64,000 bases of DNA, taken from NCBI RefSeq assembly GCF_935822925.1, contig NZ_CAKXZS010000026.1:1-64000 (forward strand), in the 5' to 3' direction. The position numbers and the translations under genes were made by a program. Positions 1-8,761 of the stretch are shown piece after piece. How positions within the stretch are numbered: position 1 is the first letter of the stretch; each line of letters opens with the position of its first letter. The DNA comes from Mesorhizobium ventifaucium. Its GTDB lineage: Bacteria; Pseudomonadota; Alphaproteobacteria; Rhizobiales; Rhizobiaceae. A model generated the notes under the pieces. That model made no database searches. It was not told where the DNA came from and saw nothing but the letters and a program-made list of their open reading frames with translations.

Positions 1-18
1 ACCTGAGCGTCCGACGCT

Positions 19-1515
19 CTAGTTCATCGTCGGGATGACGAATTCGGCGCCGTCCTTGACGCCGGACGGCCAGCGCGAGGTCACCGTCTTGGTCTTGGTG
101 TAGAACCGGAATGCGTCCGGTCCGTGCTGGTTGAGGTCGCCGAAGGAAGACGCTTTCCAGCCGCCGAACGTATAGTAGGCGATCGGCACCGGGATCGGCA
201 CGTTGATACCGACCATGCCGACCTGAACCCTCGAGGCGAAGTCGCGGGCGGCATCGCCGTCGCGGGTGAAGATGGCGACGCCATTGCCCATTTCATGGTC
301 GTTGGCGAGCTTGATCGCGTTCTCGTAAGTCGGCGCGCGCACCACCGAGAGCACCGGCCCAAAGATCTCTTCCTTGTAGATGCGCATGTCAGCCGTCACG
401 TTGTCGAACAGGCAGCCACCCATATAGTAGCCGTTCTCATAGCCCTGCATGGAAAAGCCGCGTCCGTCGACGACCAGCTTGGCGCCTTCCCTAACGCCGG
501 TATCGACATAGGACTTGACCCGCTCCAGTGCCTGCGCCGTCACCAGCGGCCCGAAATCGGCGGACGAATCCGTCGACGGGCCGACCTTCAGGCTTTCGAC
601 ACGTGGCACCAGCTTTTCCATCAGCCGGTTGGCGGTATCGTTGCCGACCGGGACCGCCACCGAGATCGCCATGCAGCGCTCGCCGGCCGAGCCGTAGCCG
701 GCGCCGATCAGCGCGTCGACGGTCTGGTCCATGTCGGCGTCGGGCATGATGATCATGTGGTTTTTGGCGCCGCCGAAGCACTGCACACGCTTGCCGGCCG
801 CGCAGCCGCGCGAATAGATGTACTGGGCAATCGGCGTCGAGCCGACGAAGCCGATGGCCTTGATGTCGGGATCATCGAGGATGGCGTCTACCGCCTCCTT
901 GTCGCCGTTGACGACGTTGAGAATGCCCGCTGGCAGGCCGGCCTCGATGAACAGCTCGGCGATGCGCATCGGCACTCCTGGGTCGCGCTCCGAAGGCTTC
1001 AGGATGAAGGCGTTGCCGCAAGCGATGGCCGGCGCGATCTTCCACAATGGGATCATCGCCGGAAAATTGAACGGCGTGATGCCGGCAACGACGCCGAGCG
1101 GCTGGCGCATCGAATAGACATCGATGCCGGGGCCGGCGCCGTCGGTGAACTCGCCCTTCATCATGTGCGGCGCGCCGATGCAAACCTCGACCACTTCCAG
1201 GCCGCGCTGGATGTCGCCCTTGGCGTCGGCGATGGTCTTGCCGTGTTCGCGCGCCAGAATGTCGGCCAAGGCATCATACTCCCGGGCGACCAGTTCGAGG
1301 AACTTCATCAGGACGCGCACGCGCCGCTGCGGATTGGTCGCCGCCCAGCTGGGCTGCGCCGCCTTGGCGTTTTCCACCGCCGCACGCAGTTCCGCCTGCG
1401 AAGCCAGCGCCACGGTGCCGCGCACCGTTCCGTCCATCGGCTGCATCACGTCCTGTTTGCGGCCGCTGGTCCCAGCGACACGCTTGCCGCCGATGAAATG
1501 ACCGTATTCGATCAT
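19..1515 (-). CDS. mmsA: methylmalonate-semialdehyde dehydrogenase (CoA-acylating)
   Basis: Cytosolic NAD-dependent aldehyde dehydrogenase that turns (methyl)malonate semialdehyde into propionyl- or acetyl-CoA in valine, thymine and inositol breakdown. The 498-residue product shows the ALDH fold, the family-typical FGGAKNH block near residue 247 and the catalytic Cys near 281 in GSAGERCM. FGGAKNH stands where ordinary ALDHs carry the general-base Glu (ELGG), which favours MmsA over a generic ALDH. The ATG at 1515 follows a GGGAGAG ribosome site; the in-frame extension to 1590 has none. It is divergent from a LysR gene. Whether the role is valine (mmsA) or inositol (iolA) catabolism cannot be told, because no pathway partner lies beside it. 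Confidence 0.93.
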   Translation of the reverse strand: MIEYGHFIGGKRVAGTSGRKQDVMQPMDGTVRGTVALASQAELRAAVENAKAAQPSWAATNPQRRVRVLMKFLELVAREYDALADILAREHGKTIADAKGDIQRGLEVVEVCIGAPHMMKGEFTDGAGPGIDVYSMRQPLGVVAGITPFNFPAMIPLWKIAPAIACGNAFILKPSERDPGVPMRIAELFIEAGLPAGILNVVNGDKEAVDAILDDPDIKAIGFVGSTPIAQYIYSRGCAAGKRVQCFGGAKNHMIIMPDADMDQTVDALIGAGYGSAGERCMAISVAVPVGNDTANRLMEKLVPRVESLKVGPSTDSSADFGPLVTAQALERVKSYVDTGVREGAKLVVDGRGFSMQGYENGYYMGGCLFDNVTADMRIYKEEIFGPVLSVVRAPTYENAIKLANDHEMGNGVAIFTRDGDAARDFASRVQVGMVGINVPIPVPIAYYTFGGWKASSFGDLNQHGPDAFRFYTKTKTVTSRWPSGVKDGAEFVIPTMN

Positions 1516-1683
1516 GGTTTCTCTCCCTGTATTTGTGATGCGGCATTGTCCGCCTTTGCGCCGCCGATGGCAACGTGAGCGGAAACGCAACCGTTGTGCG
1601 GAAAATAGATAGCGGTTGACTTAGGAGCATCAATTCCCGCAAATGGTAGTGCCCCCTCAAGGAATGACAGGTTGAGTTCCTTC

Positions 1684-1844
1684 GCGCCCCCCTCTGTCCT
1701 GCCGGACATCTCCCCCACGAGGGGGAAGATTGGCTGTCATCCCCGCTTTCGCCGACCCGCAACGTTGCAAGAAAGTCGCCGCCGGAGGGGTCGGCCGATC
1801 TCCCCCCAAGTGGGGGAGATGTCCGGCAGGACAGAGGGGGGCGC
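1684..1844. repeat. palindromic dispersed element, family A, copy 1
   Basis: The 370-base gap between mmsA and the LysR gene is largely filled by this element. Its ends are perfect 35-bp inverted repeats (1684-1718 and 1810-1844) with the core CTGTCCTGCCGGACATCTCC. The middle carries a second G/C-run hairpin. A diverged copy of the same design lies at 14369-14545. There is no coding potential and no transposase, so this looks like a non-autonomous repeat. No promoter was recognised in the rest of the gap. Confidence 0.85.
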
Positions 1845-1885
1845 CGTAGAGCGCTGCCGTAATCCTCGTCATCCGGACCATCCTC

Positions 1886-2767
1886 ATGAACTGGGATGAC
1901 GTCCGCATCTTTCTTGCGGTGGCGCGTGCCGGCCAGATTCTCGGCGCCGCAAAGCGGCTGGAGCTCAACCACGCGACCGTCTCGCGCCGCGTCGCCGCAC
2001 TCGAGGATGCGCTGCGCACAAAACTCTTTCGCCGGCTGACCACCGGCAGCGAGCTGACACCGGCGGGCGAGCGCTTCCTCGACATCGCCGAGCGCATGGA
2101 AGGCGACATGATCGCCGCACGCTCGACCGTGGCGGGCGAAGGCGACGACGTCTCCGGCACCGTGCGCATCGGCGCGCCTGATGGTTTCGGCGTCGCCTTC
2201 CTGGCCAAACGCCTCGGCGCACTGACGGCGCTTCACCGCGAACTCACCATCCAGCTGGTGCCGGTGCCGCGTTCCTTCTCGTTGTCCAGGCGCGAGGCCG
2301 ACATCGCCATCACCGTGGAGCGACCGACGGAAGGCAGGCTGGTGGCGGGAAAGCTGGTCGACTACACGCTCGGCCTGTTCGCGTCCCGCGCCTATGCCGA
2401 CGCGCATGGCCTGCCCCATGCGCCGGCCGAGCTTGGCCGGCACACGCTGATCGGCTATGTCCCGGACCTCATCGTCAGCCCCTCGCTCGACTATGCGGCC
2501 GAGTTCAGCGCCGACTGGCGCACGAGCTTCGCCATCTCCTCAGCGCTCGGCCAGGCCGAAGCGGTGCGCTCCGGCGCCGGCATCGGCATCCTGCACACCT
2601 TCGTCGCCCGCTCGATGCCGGAACTGGTGGCTGTCGACATCGTCGCGCCCATTCGCCGTGCCTACTGGCTGGTCTATCACGAATCGGTCCGGCCGCTGCG
2701 CCGCGTCCAGATCGTCGCGAGCTTCATCACCAAGGCGGTGGAACGGGAGCGAAGCCTGTTCGTCTGA
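1886..2767 (+). CDS. LysR-family transcriptional regulator
   Basis: A 293-residue DNA-binding regulator. Residues 1-60 hold the winged helix-turn-helix (MNWDDVRIFLAVARAG, then a recognition helix around NHATVSRRVAALED), followed by a periplasmic-binding-protein-like effector domain to the end; the length is normal for the family. It is divergent from mmsA with a palindromic repeat between them, so control of mmsA is possible, but this is inference from position only. The N-terminal form (RIFLAVARAGQILGAAKRL) resembles the LysR subgroup that includes regulators of aldehyde dehydrogenase genes. The effector cannot be predicted. Confidence 0.88.
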   Translation: MNWDDVRIFLAVARAGQILGAAKRLELNHATVSRRVAALEDALRTKLFRRLTTGSELTPAGERFLDIAERMEGDMIAARSTVAGEGDDVSGTVRIGAPDGFGVAFLAKRLGALTALHRELTIQLVPVPRSFSLSRREADIAITVERPTEGRLVAGKLVDYTLGLFASRAYADAHGLPHAPAELGRHTLIGYVPDLIVSPSLDYAAEFSADWRTSFAISSALGQAEAVRSGAGIGILHTFVARSMPELVAVDIVAPIRRAYWLVYHESVRPLRRVQIVASFITKAVERERSLFV

Positions 2768-2904
2768 CGATATTCATCTGCGCACTTTAATTGTCATTGT
2801 CCTCAAAAACCGCTGCGCGGTTTCGGGGAAGTGTGTTGAACCTTGATCCCAAATTACGCGGCAAGTTTCTCACCCGCTCACATGCGTGAAGGATCCTTCC
2901 GATC

Positions 2905-4161
2905 TTACCGCTGGTATCGCTCCGGTCCGAGATCGCGGACATTGATGTCCGGCACCCGGCTGGAAATGATGTCGGCCAGGACCCTGGCCGAGCCGCAGGC
3001 CATGGTCCAGCCAAGCGTGCCGTGGCCGGTGTTGAGATAGAGGTTGGAAAACTCGGTACGGCCGATCAGCGGCGGCCCGTCCGGCGTCATCGGCCGCAAC
3101 CCGCACCAGAAGGTCGCCGACCGCATGTCGCTGCTGCCTGGAAAAAGGTGGCCGAGCGAATGTTCGAGCGTGCGCCGCCGCGATTCATGCAGCGTCAGGT
3201 CAAAGCCGGAAATCTCCGCGGTGCCACCGACCCGGATGCGATCGCCGAGCCTGGTGATCGCCACCTTGTAAGTCTCGTCCATCACCGTCGAGACCGGTGC
3301 TGCGGCAGCATCCTTGATCGGCACGGTGATCGAATAACCCTTGACCGGATAGACCGGGATGGGTCGTTTCAGGCTGCGCATGAATTTTGCCGAATAGCTG
3401 CCCATCGCCATCACATAGGCGTCGGCGGCCTTCCAGCCTTTGCTCGTATTGATGTTGGCGATATGGTTGCGCTTGCGGACGATGCGCCGTATCTCCGTGT
3501 CGTATTCGAAGGTGACGCTGCGCGCCACGCAGAGCTCGGCCAGACGGTCAGTGAACATCTTGCAGTCACCGGTTTCATCGCCCGGCAGCCGCAGGCCGCC
3601 GACGAACTTTTCACGCACGGCTGCCAAGCCAGGCTCGGCCGCGATGCAGCCGTCGCGATCGAGGATCTCGTAGGGAACGCCATATGTCTTCAGCACCTCG
3701 ACATCGCCTGAAGTGCCGTCGAGCTGCTGTTGCGTACGAAAAAGCTGCAGCGTTCCCTTGGTGCGCTCGTCATAGGCGATGCCGGTCGCCTCGCGCAGCG
3801 CTTTCAGCGTGTCGCGGCTGTATTCGGCCAAAGGCACCATCCGCGCCTTGTTCACCGCATAGCGCTCGGCCGTGCAGTTGCGCAGCATCCTGACCAGCCA
3901 TACCCACATATGCGGATCGAGGGTCGGCCGCACCACCAGCGGACCATGCTTCATCAGCAGCCATTTGATCGCCTTCAGCGGGACGCCGGGGCCGGCCCAG
4001 GGTGAGGCGTAGCCGGGCGAGATCTCGCCGGCATTGGCAAAGCTGGTTTCCAGTGCCGGGCCCTTCTGGCGGTCGATCACCGTCACTTCATGGCCGGCCT
4101 CGGCCAGATAATAAGCAGTGGTGACCCCGATGACGCCGCCGCCCAGCACGAAGATCTTCAT
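2905..4161 (-). CDS. dadA: D-amino acid dehydrogenase small subunit
   Basis: FAD-dependent oxidoreductase (418 aa) that deaminates D-alanine and other D-amino acids to 2-oxo acids, passing electrons to the respiratory chain at the inner membrane. The dinucleotide-binding GGGVIG motif is at residues 7-12, and the C-terminal DAO-fold block CGLRPMTPDGPPLIG is clear, followed by LNTGHGTLGWTMA. The ATG at 4161 gives the normal DadA N-terminus. It lies 163 bases downstream of an alanine racemase gene on the same strand, the classic dadA/dadX pairing in which L-alanine is racemised and then oxidised. A degenerate palindromic repeat sits between them. Confidence 0.93.
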   Translation of the reverse strand: MKIFVLGGGVIGVTTAYYLAEAGHEVTVIDRQKGPALETSFANAGEISPGYASPWAGPGVPLKAIKWLLMKHGPLVVRPTLDPHMWVWLVRMLRNCTAERYAVNKARMVPLAEYSRDTLKALREATGIAYDERTKGTLQLFRTQQQLDGTSGDVEVLKTYGVPYEILDRDGCIAAEPGLAAVREKFVGGLRLPGDETGDCKMFTDRLAELCVARSVTFEYDTEIRRIVRKRNHIANINTSKGWKAADAYVMAMGSYSAKFMRSLKRPIPVYPVKGYSITVPIKDAAAAPVSTVMDETYKVAITRLGDRIRVGGTAEISGFDLTLHESRRRTLEHSLGHLFPGSSDMRSATFWCGLRPMTPDGPPLIGRTEFSNLYLNTGHGTLGWTMACGSARVLADIISSRVPDINVRDLGPERYQR

Positions 4162-4261
4162 CGCATAGCTCTCCAGAACGATGTCTTGTCAGGGGTTTTG
4201 GGGGGCGGGGGCATCGTGGCTTTCTGTCTGCCGGATTTTACCGCGTCCGCCAAGTGCCCAA

Positions 4262-4307
4262 GCATGTCGCCCAGACCTACGCAGGCGGTTTTGGGACAAC
4301 GACATGC
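4262..4307. repeat. palindromic dispersed element, family B, degenerate copy
   Basis: A short imperfect palindrome between alr and dadA, with perfect 8-bp outer arms GCATGTCG and CGACATGC and an inner GGCGGTTTTGGG block. It matches the ends of the fuller copies near 10.8, 24.8 and 48.7 kb. It could act as a transcript hairpin separating alr from dadA, but that is inference. Confidence 0.6.
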
Positions 4308-4324
4308 CTGAAAAAGCCCGCGCG

Positions 4325-5476
4325 CTATCCATTCACATAGCGGCGGTGAAAGCGGCGTCCGAGGCTGGTCAGGATTTCATAGCCGATGGTGCCGGCATGG
4401 CCGGCCGCCTGGTCGACCGTCTGCGACGGGCCGATCAGTTCGACGAGGTCGCCCGCCTTCAGCCTGCCGGGCGGCAGGGCCGAAATGTCGAGAACGATCG
4501 AATCCATCGACACACGGCCCAGGAACGGCAAGCGCACATTTTCGAACCAAGCGGCCGAGGCCGCGCGTCGATGCCAGCCATCGGCATAGCCAAGCGAGAT
4601 CGTTGCGGCGACCAGCGAATCGGTGACGTGAAAAAAGTGGCCATAGCCGACGCCGGCTCCCCTATCGAGGCTGCGCGTCTGGATGATTTTTGCTTGAAGC
4701 CGCACCACCGGCAGCATCGGATTTTCCTGTGCTGGCGTCGGATTGATGCCGTAGAGCGCTGCACCGGGCCGGGCGAGGTCGTAGTGAAAGGGCTGCCCAA
4801 GAAAGATGCCGGAGGAATTGGCGAGCGAGGCCGGCGCCTTTGGCAGCATCTTGCGCAGCCGCTCGAATTCCAGCCGCTGCTGCCCGTTGGCCGGATGCTC
4901 GGGTTCGTCGGCGCGAGCGAGATGGCTCATCACCAAGGTGACGTCGATGCCGTCGAAAGCCTGCGGGTCGGCAGCGACGGCCTCCACCTCGGCTGCCGCC
5001 ATGCCGAGCCGCGACATGCCGCTGTCGACCTGGATTGCAGCCTTGAGCTTGCGGCCGGCCTGCTGCGCCGCCGCGCGCCAGGCGGCGAGTTGGCCGGCGC
5101 TGTTGATGACCACGCCCAGCTCCGCTTCGACGGCTTCGCTTTCAGCGCCCGGCTGAATGCCGTTCAGCACATGGATCGCCGCCCGTGCGCCGAGCGCCTG
5201 GCGCAGCAAGACCCCTTCGGTCAGATGCGCGACGAAAAAAATAGCGCAGCCTTCGGCCGCAAGCGCCGCCGCCACTCGCGCCCCGCCGAGCCCGTAGCCG
5301 TCGGCCTTGACGACACCGGCGCAGCCGACGCCGCCCAACCGCGCCTTGAGCCGCCGGTAATTTTCGCGGATGGCGCCCAGATCGATGGTCAATATGGCGC
5401 CGGCCGCCGCTTCGCTGATCGGCGCGGCTTTGACGGCGACCCTTTCAGAAAGAGATTTTTTGGAAGTGCCGTTCAT
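4325..5476 (-). CDS. alr: alanine racemase
   Basis: PLP-dependent racemase (383 aa) interconverting L- and D-alanine in the cytosol, either for peptidoglycan or for catabolism with DadA. The PLP lysine is Lys57 in VVKADGYGLG, followed by the TIM-barrel domain. The tyrosine of the second catalytic base is in GVGYGHFFHV, and the C-terminal beta domain carries RVSMDSIVLDIS. The ATG at 5476 was chosen because the longer reading to 5533 would add a low-complexity leader. Pairing with dadA suggests the catabolic (DadX-like) role, but no second alr is visible, so it may serve both. Confidence 0.93.
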   Translation of the reverse strand: MNGTSKKSLSERVAVKAAPISEAAAGAILTIDLGAIRENYRRLKARLGGVGCAGVVKADGYGLGGARVAAALAAEGCAIFFVAHLTEGVLLRQALGARAAIHVLNGIQPGAESEAVEAELGVVINSAGQLAAWRAAAQQAGRKLKAAIQVDSGMSRLGMAAAEVEAVAADPQAFDGIDVTLVMSHLARADEPEHPANGQQRLEFERLRKMLPKAPASLANSSGIFLGQPFHYDLARPGAALYGINPTPAQENPMLPVVRLQAKIIQTRSLDRGAGVGYGHFFHVTDSLVAATISLGYADGWHRRAASAAWFENVRLPFLGRVSMDSIVLDISALPPGRLKAGDLVELIGPSQTVDQAAGHAGTIGYEILTSLGRRFHRRYVNG

Positions 5477-5565
5477 GCCAATCCCGTCTGCAGCGGATTG
5501 GCCATCAATAAGGCCACCGCGGCGACGCAGCAACCGTGGTCGGCGCGAGCGCGGCTTGCGCCAAG

Positions 5566-6087
5566 CTACGCAATCAGATGCCGGAATGCCGCAACCACAT
5601 CCTCATAGACCTGACGTTTGAACGGCACGATCAGGTCGGGCAATTCCTCCATTGGCCGCCAAGCCCATCTGTCGAACTCGGCGGTGTGGCCGCCCGGCGG
5701 CGGATTGATCTCTATCTCGCTCACGGCGCCGTGAAAGCGGAAGGCGAACCATTTTTGCGTCTGGCCGCGATACTTTCCCTTGAAGGCGATGCCGACGAGA
5801 TGGGCCGGCAGGTCGTACAATATCCAGTTCGGCGCCTCATCCAGCAACGAGACGCTGCGCATGCCGGTTTCTTCGTAAAGCTCCCGCTGTGCCGCCTGCA
5901 GCGGCTCTTCGCCCTTGTCGATGCCACCCTGCGGCATCTGCCAGAGCTGCGTCGTGCCGGCGAATTCGCTGTCCGGCTCGGCAATGCGATGCCCGACCCA
6001 GACCAGCCCCTCTCCGTTGAGGACCATTGCTCCGACGCAGCGACGATAGGGCAGCGTCTCGGGGTCGACCGGTTTTTTCTTCGCCAT
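5566..6087 (-). CDS. rppH: RNA pyrophosphohydrolase (Nudix)
   Basis: A 173-residue Nudix hydrolase that removes pyrophosphate from the 5' end of triphosphorylated RNA (or cleaves dinucleoside polyphosphates), starting mRNA decay. The complete Nudix box lies at residues 54-76 (GGIDKGEEPLQAAQRELYEE, then TG). The N-terminal LPYRRCVGAMVLN and the LWQMPQGG stretch are typical of the RppH/IalA group in rhizobia and Brucella. The start at 6087 lies just after the stop of the upstream deacetylase gene (6090), so the two are probably co-transcribed and translationally coupled. Confidence 0.94.
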   Translation of the reverse strand: MAKKKPVDPETLPYRRCVGAMVLNGEGLVWVGHRIAEPDSEFAGTTQLWQMPQGGIDKGEEPLQAAQRELYEETGMRSVSLLDEAPNWILYDLPAHLVGIAFKGKYRGQTQKWFAFRFHGAVSEIEINPPPGGHTAEFDRWAWRPMEELPDLIVPFKRQVYEDVVAAFRHLIA

Positions 6088-6089
6088 GC

Positions 6090-7286
6090 TCAACCTTTTT
6101 CCGGATCCACCGCCACTGCCGAAATCGGCACGACCTCGATGCCGCGCTTCTTGGCCTCGATCATCCAGGATGCCACGGTATCGACCGTCAGGTCGAAGGC
6201 CGAGCCGATGCCGACGGCAAAGCCTTTCGCCCGCGCGGTGGCTTCCAGTTCGTCCAGCTTCTTCAATATGGCGCCGCGGTCCCGCACGGCGTCGATCGAA
6301 ATGTCGCCGGCGGCGAACGGCACACCGTTCTTCAACGCCAGTTCGGGCGCCAGGCTGCGTGCCGACGAACCGTCGTCGACATAGGCTAGGCCGCGCCTGC
6401 CAAGCTCGGCCATCAGCGGCCCCATCGCCGCAGCATCCGCCGAAAAACGCGCGCCCATATAGTTCATGACGCCGGTGTAATTGGTCGTCCGCGACAGCGC
6501 CCATCGCAAATTCTCCAAATTCTCGTCCGGTGTCGCCACGACCGTCAGCGTGTTGCGGCCGGGATTGACATTCGGATAGTCGAACGGTTCGAGCGGCACC
6601 TGCATGACGATCTCATGGCCGCTCTGCCGCGCCGCCTGCATCCAGCGGCCGATGCTGTTGCCCTGCGGCGCGAAGCCCAGCGTCACTTCGGCCGGCAGCT
6701 TGGCGATGGCCGCCTGCGTGCCGGTCTGTGACACGGCAAGCCCGCCGATGATGATTGCCACGCGCGCACCTCGCGCACCGGACCACGGTCGCGCATAGAC
6801 ATCGAACGGCCGCCTGCCGTCGGCAGCACGAACCGGCAATGGACCGGTATCGCCGGATTCGACCAGCGCCCTGTCGGGAATATGCGCGACCCTCAGGTTC
6901 TGGCCGATCGTCGAAGGGTCGTGGATGACGATGGCCGCCCTGGGGGGTCCGTCGCCCGCTTCGGTCTGCATGTGGATGATCTGCGGCCCCGTCTTGGACC
7001 CGCCTGTCTTGGATATGCTCGCCTCGGACGCGGCTTCGGCGTTTGGCGCCGGCTCAGTGACCGGCGCTGCGGGGTCGACCGCCTCTATCGCCTTCGGCGT
7101 CGAAACGGCGACTTCTTCCGGCTTTCGAAACGGCCTTTCACGCAGCGCAATCGCGCCGGAGACGCCGATCACGGCCACCACCACGAGAGTTGCCGCGACC
7201 ACACCAGCGCTGATCCTGCGGGCCGCGCGCGGCGGCCGGACGGCCTGCCCGAGTGGGCGTTCGATGTCACTACCGATGTCAGCCAA
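6090..7286 (-). CDS. divergent polysaccharide deacetylase family protein
   Basis: A 398-residue envelope protein. An N-terminal transmembrane anchor lies at about residues 25-48, followed by a low-complexity linker and a divergent polysaccharide deacetylase (YibQ/DUF610) domain from about 150 onward, with VAIIIGGLAVSQ, TLGFAPQGN and GIEVVPISAVAVDP. No ATG is available; a TTG at 7286 preceded by GGGGA at proper spacing is the best start. It lies between ctpA and rppH on the same strand, the usual order in rhizobia. Known family members are periplasmic and probably act on envelope polysaccharide, but substrate and activity are not established. Confidence 0.88.
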   Translation of the reverse strand: MADIGSDIERPLGQAVRPPRAARRISAGVVAATLVVVAVIGVSGAIALRERPFRKPEEVAVSTPKAIEAVDPAAPVTEPAPNAEAASEASISKTGGSKTGPQIIHMQTEAGDGPPRAAIVIHDPSTIGQNLRVAHIPDRALVESGDTGPLPVRAADGRRPFDVYARPWSGARGARVAIIIGGLAVSQTGTQAAIAKLPAEVTLGFAPQGNSIGRWMQAARQSGHEIVMQVPLEPFDYPNVNPGRNTLTVVATPDENLENLRWALSRTTNYTGVMNYMGARFSADAAAMGPLMAELGRRGLAYVDDGSSARSLAPELALKNGVPFAAGDISIDAVRDRGAILKKLDELEATARAKGFAVGIGSAFDLTVDTVASWMIEAKKRGIEVVPISAVAVDPEKG

Positions 7287-7400
7287 GCCGCATCCCCAGC
7301 CGCGGTCCCCGAATCAAACTGCCGAGGCCTTGCGGCCCCGGCAGCATTGCATCGCTTCGATCAGGCAGCCAGACCTGTTGTCCGGCTGATCGACGTTTCC

Positions 7401-7456
7401 TGGTTCAGCACAGCCCTACTGGTTCAGCACAGCCCTACTGGTTCAGCACGGCCTTG
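7401..7456. repeat. 19-bp tandem repeat overlapping the ctpA stop
   Basis: Three head-to-tail copies of TGGTTCAGCACAGCCCTAC (7401-7419, 7420-7438 and, diverged, 7439-7456). On the minus strand each full copy carries TAG followed by more sequence, and the innermost encodes the LNQ-stop end of ctpA. The unit is 19 bp and so out of frame; it therefore duplicates the gene's tail after its own stop rather than extending the protein. Confidence 0.9.
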
Positions 7457-8760
7457 TCCGGATTCGGCGGGAACGCCGGATCGGTCTTCTCGCCGCGCAG
7501 CAACTGCTGGGCAAAGATGAGCTGCAGATCGTCTTTCGGCTCCGGCGGCACATAGGCTGCCGAGCCCGAACCGGCATCGCCCTCCTCGCTGCCCTTGATG
7601 TGGCCCTTGAGGTCCGACTCACCGCGCGTCAGGTCCCTGCCTTGCAGGTCCGGCGGCAACGGCTGGTCGACCTTGATGTCAGGCGTGATGCCCTTACCCT
7701 GGATCGACTTGCCGGACGGCGTGTAATAGAGCGCCGTCGTCAGGCGCAGCGCGCCGTTCTCGCCGAGCGGGACGATGGTCTGCACCGAACCCTTGCCGAA
7801 GGACTGCGTGCCGACCACCGTGGCGCGGCGCAGATCCTGCAGCGCGCCGGCGACGATTTCGGACGCACTGGCTGAGCCGCCATTGACGAGCACGACCAGC
7901 GGCTTGCCGTCGATATCGTCGCCCGGCCGCGCGTCGAAGCGGGTGACGTCCTTCGGATCGCGGCCGCGGGTCGAGACGATCTCGCCACGGTTGAGGAAGG
8001 CGTCGGACACGCTCACCGCCTGATCGAGCAACCCGCCCGGATTGAGGCGCAGATCAAGCACGTAGCCCTTGAGCTTTTCGTTCGGCACCTGCTTCTTGAT
8101 GGTTTCGATGGCGCTCTCGAGATCATCATGGGTCTTTTCGGTGAAAGAGGTGATCTTGATGTAGCCGATGTCGTTCTCGACCCGGAACTTGACCGCCTTG
8201 ACCTTGATGATGTCGCGCACCACCGTCAGCTCGATCGGCTTATCGGCGCCCTGACGCAGGATGGTGAGCTTGATCGGCGTGTTGACCAGCCCGCGCATCT
8301 TCTCGACCGCATCGTTGAGGCTCAGGCCGCGAACCTCCTCGCCGTCGATCTTGGCAATATAGTCGCCGGCAAGCACGCCCGCTTTGGCAGCCGGCGTATC
8401 GTCGATCGGCGTGATCACCTTGACCAGGTCATTCTCCATGGTGACCTCGATGCCGAGGCCGCCGAACTCGCCCTTGGTCTGCACGCGCATGTCCTGCGCC
8501 TCTTCGGCGTTCATATAGGAGGAGTGCGGGTCGAGCGAGGTAAGCATGCCGTTGATGGCGTTTTCGACCAGCGACTTGTCGTCGGGCGGCGTCACATACT
8601 GCGCCCGCACCCGCTCAAAAATATCCCCGAAGATCGCCAGTTGCTTATAGGTCTCGGAGCCCGCAGCGTTCGCCGTCGAGCCGGGCGCGCCATAGACCAG
8701 GCTCATCGCGGATGCGCCCATCAGCGCACCGGCAAACAGAAGCGACAGTTTCCGCATCAT
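7435..8760 (-). CDS. ctpA: carboxyl-terminal processing protease (S41)
   Basis: Periplasmic serine protease (441 aa). Residues 1-32 are a Sec signal (KLSLLFAGALMGASAMSLV). A PDZ domain lies at about 95-180, and the S41 core follows with the Ser298/Lys323 dyad in GGSASASEI and FGKGSVQT. The acidic, proline-rich tail from about 385 is variable in this family. Two adjacent ATGs (8760, 8757) follow AAGGACG. The upstream envC-like stop is one base away, so the pair is tightly coupled. CtpA enzymes process envelope proteins, often with LytM-domain factors controlling peptidoglycan hydrolysis, which fits this operon. Confidence 0.94.
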   Translation of the reverse strand: MMRKLSLLFAGALMGASAMSLVYGAPGSTANAAGSETYKQLAIFGDIFERVRAQYVTPPDDKSLVENAINGMLTSLDPHSSYMNAEEAQDMRVQTKGEFGGLGIEVTMENDLVKVITPIDDTPAAKAGVLAGDYIAKIDGEEVRGLSLNDAVEKMRGLVNTPIKLTILRQGADKPIELTVVRDIIKVKAVKFRVENDIGYIKITSFTEKTHDDLESAIETIKKQVPNEKLKGYVLDLRLNPGGLLDQAVSVSDAFLNRGEIVSTRGRDPKDVTRFDARPGDDIDGKPLVVLVNGGSASASEIVAGALQDLRRATVVGTQSFGKGSVQTIVPLGENGALRLTTALYYTPSGKSIQGKGITPDIKVDQPLPPDLQGRDLTRGESDLKGHIKGSEEGDAGSGSAAYVPPEPKDDLQLIFAQQLLRGEKTDPAFPPNPDKAVLNQ

Positions 8761-8761
8761 C

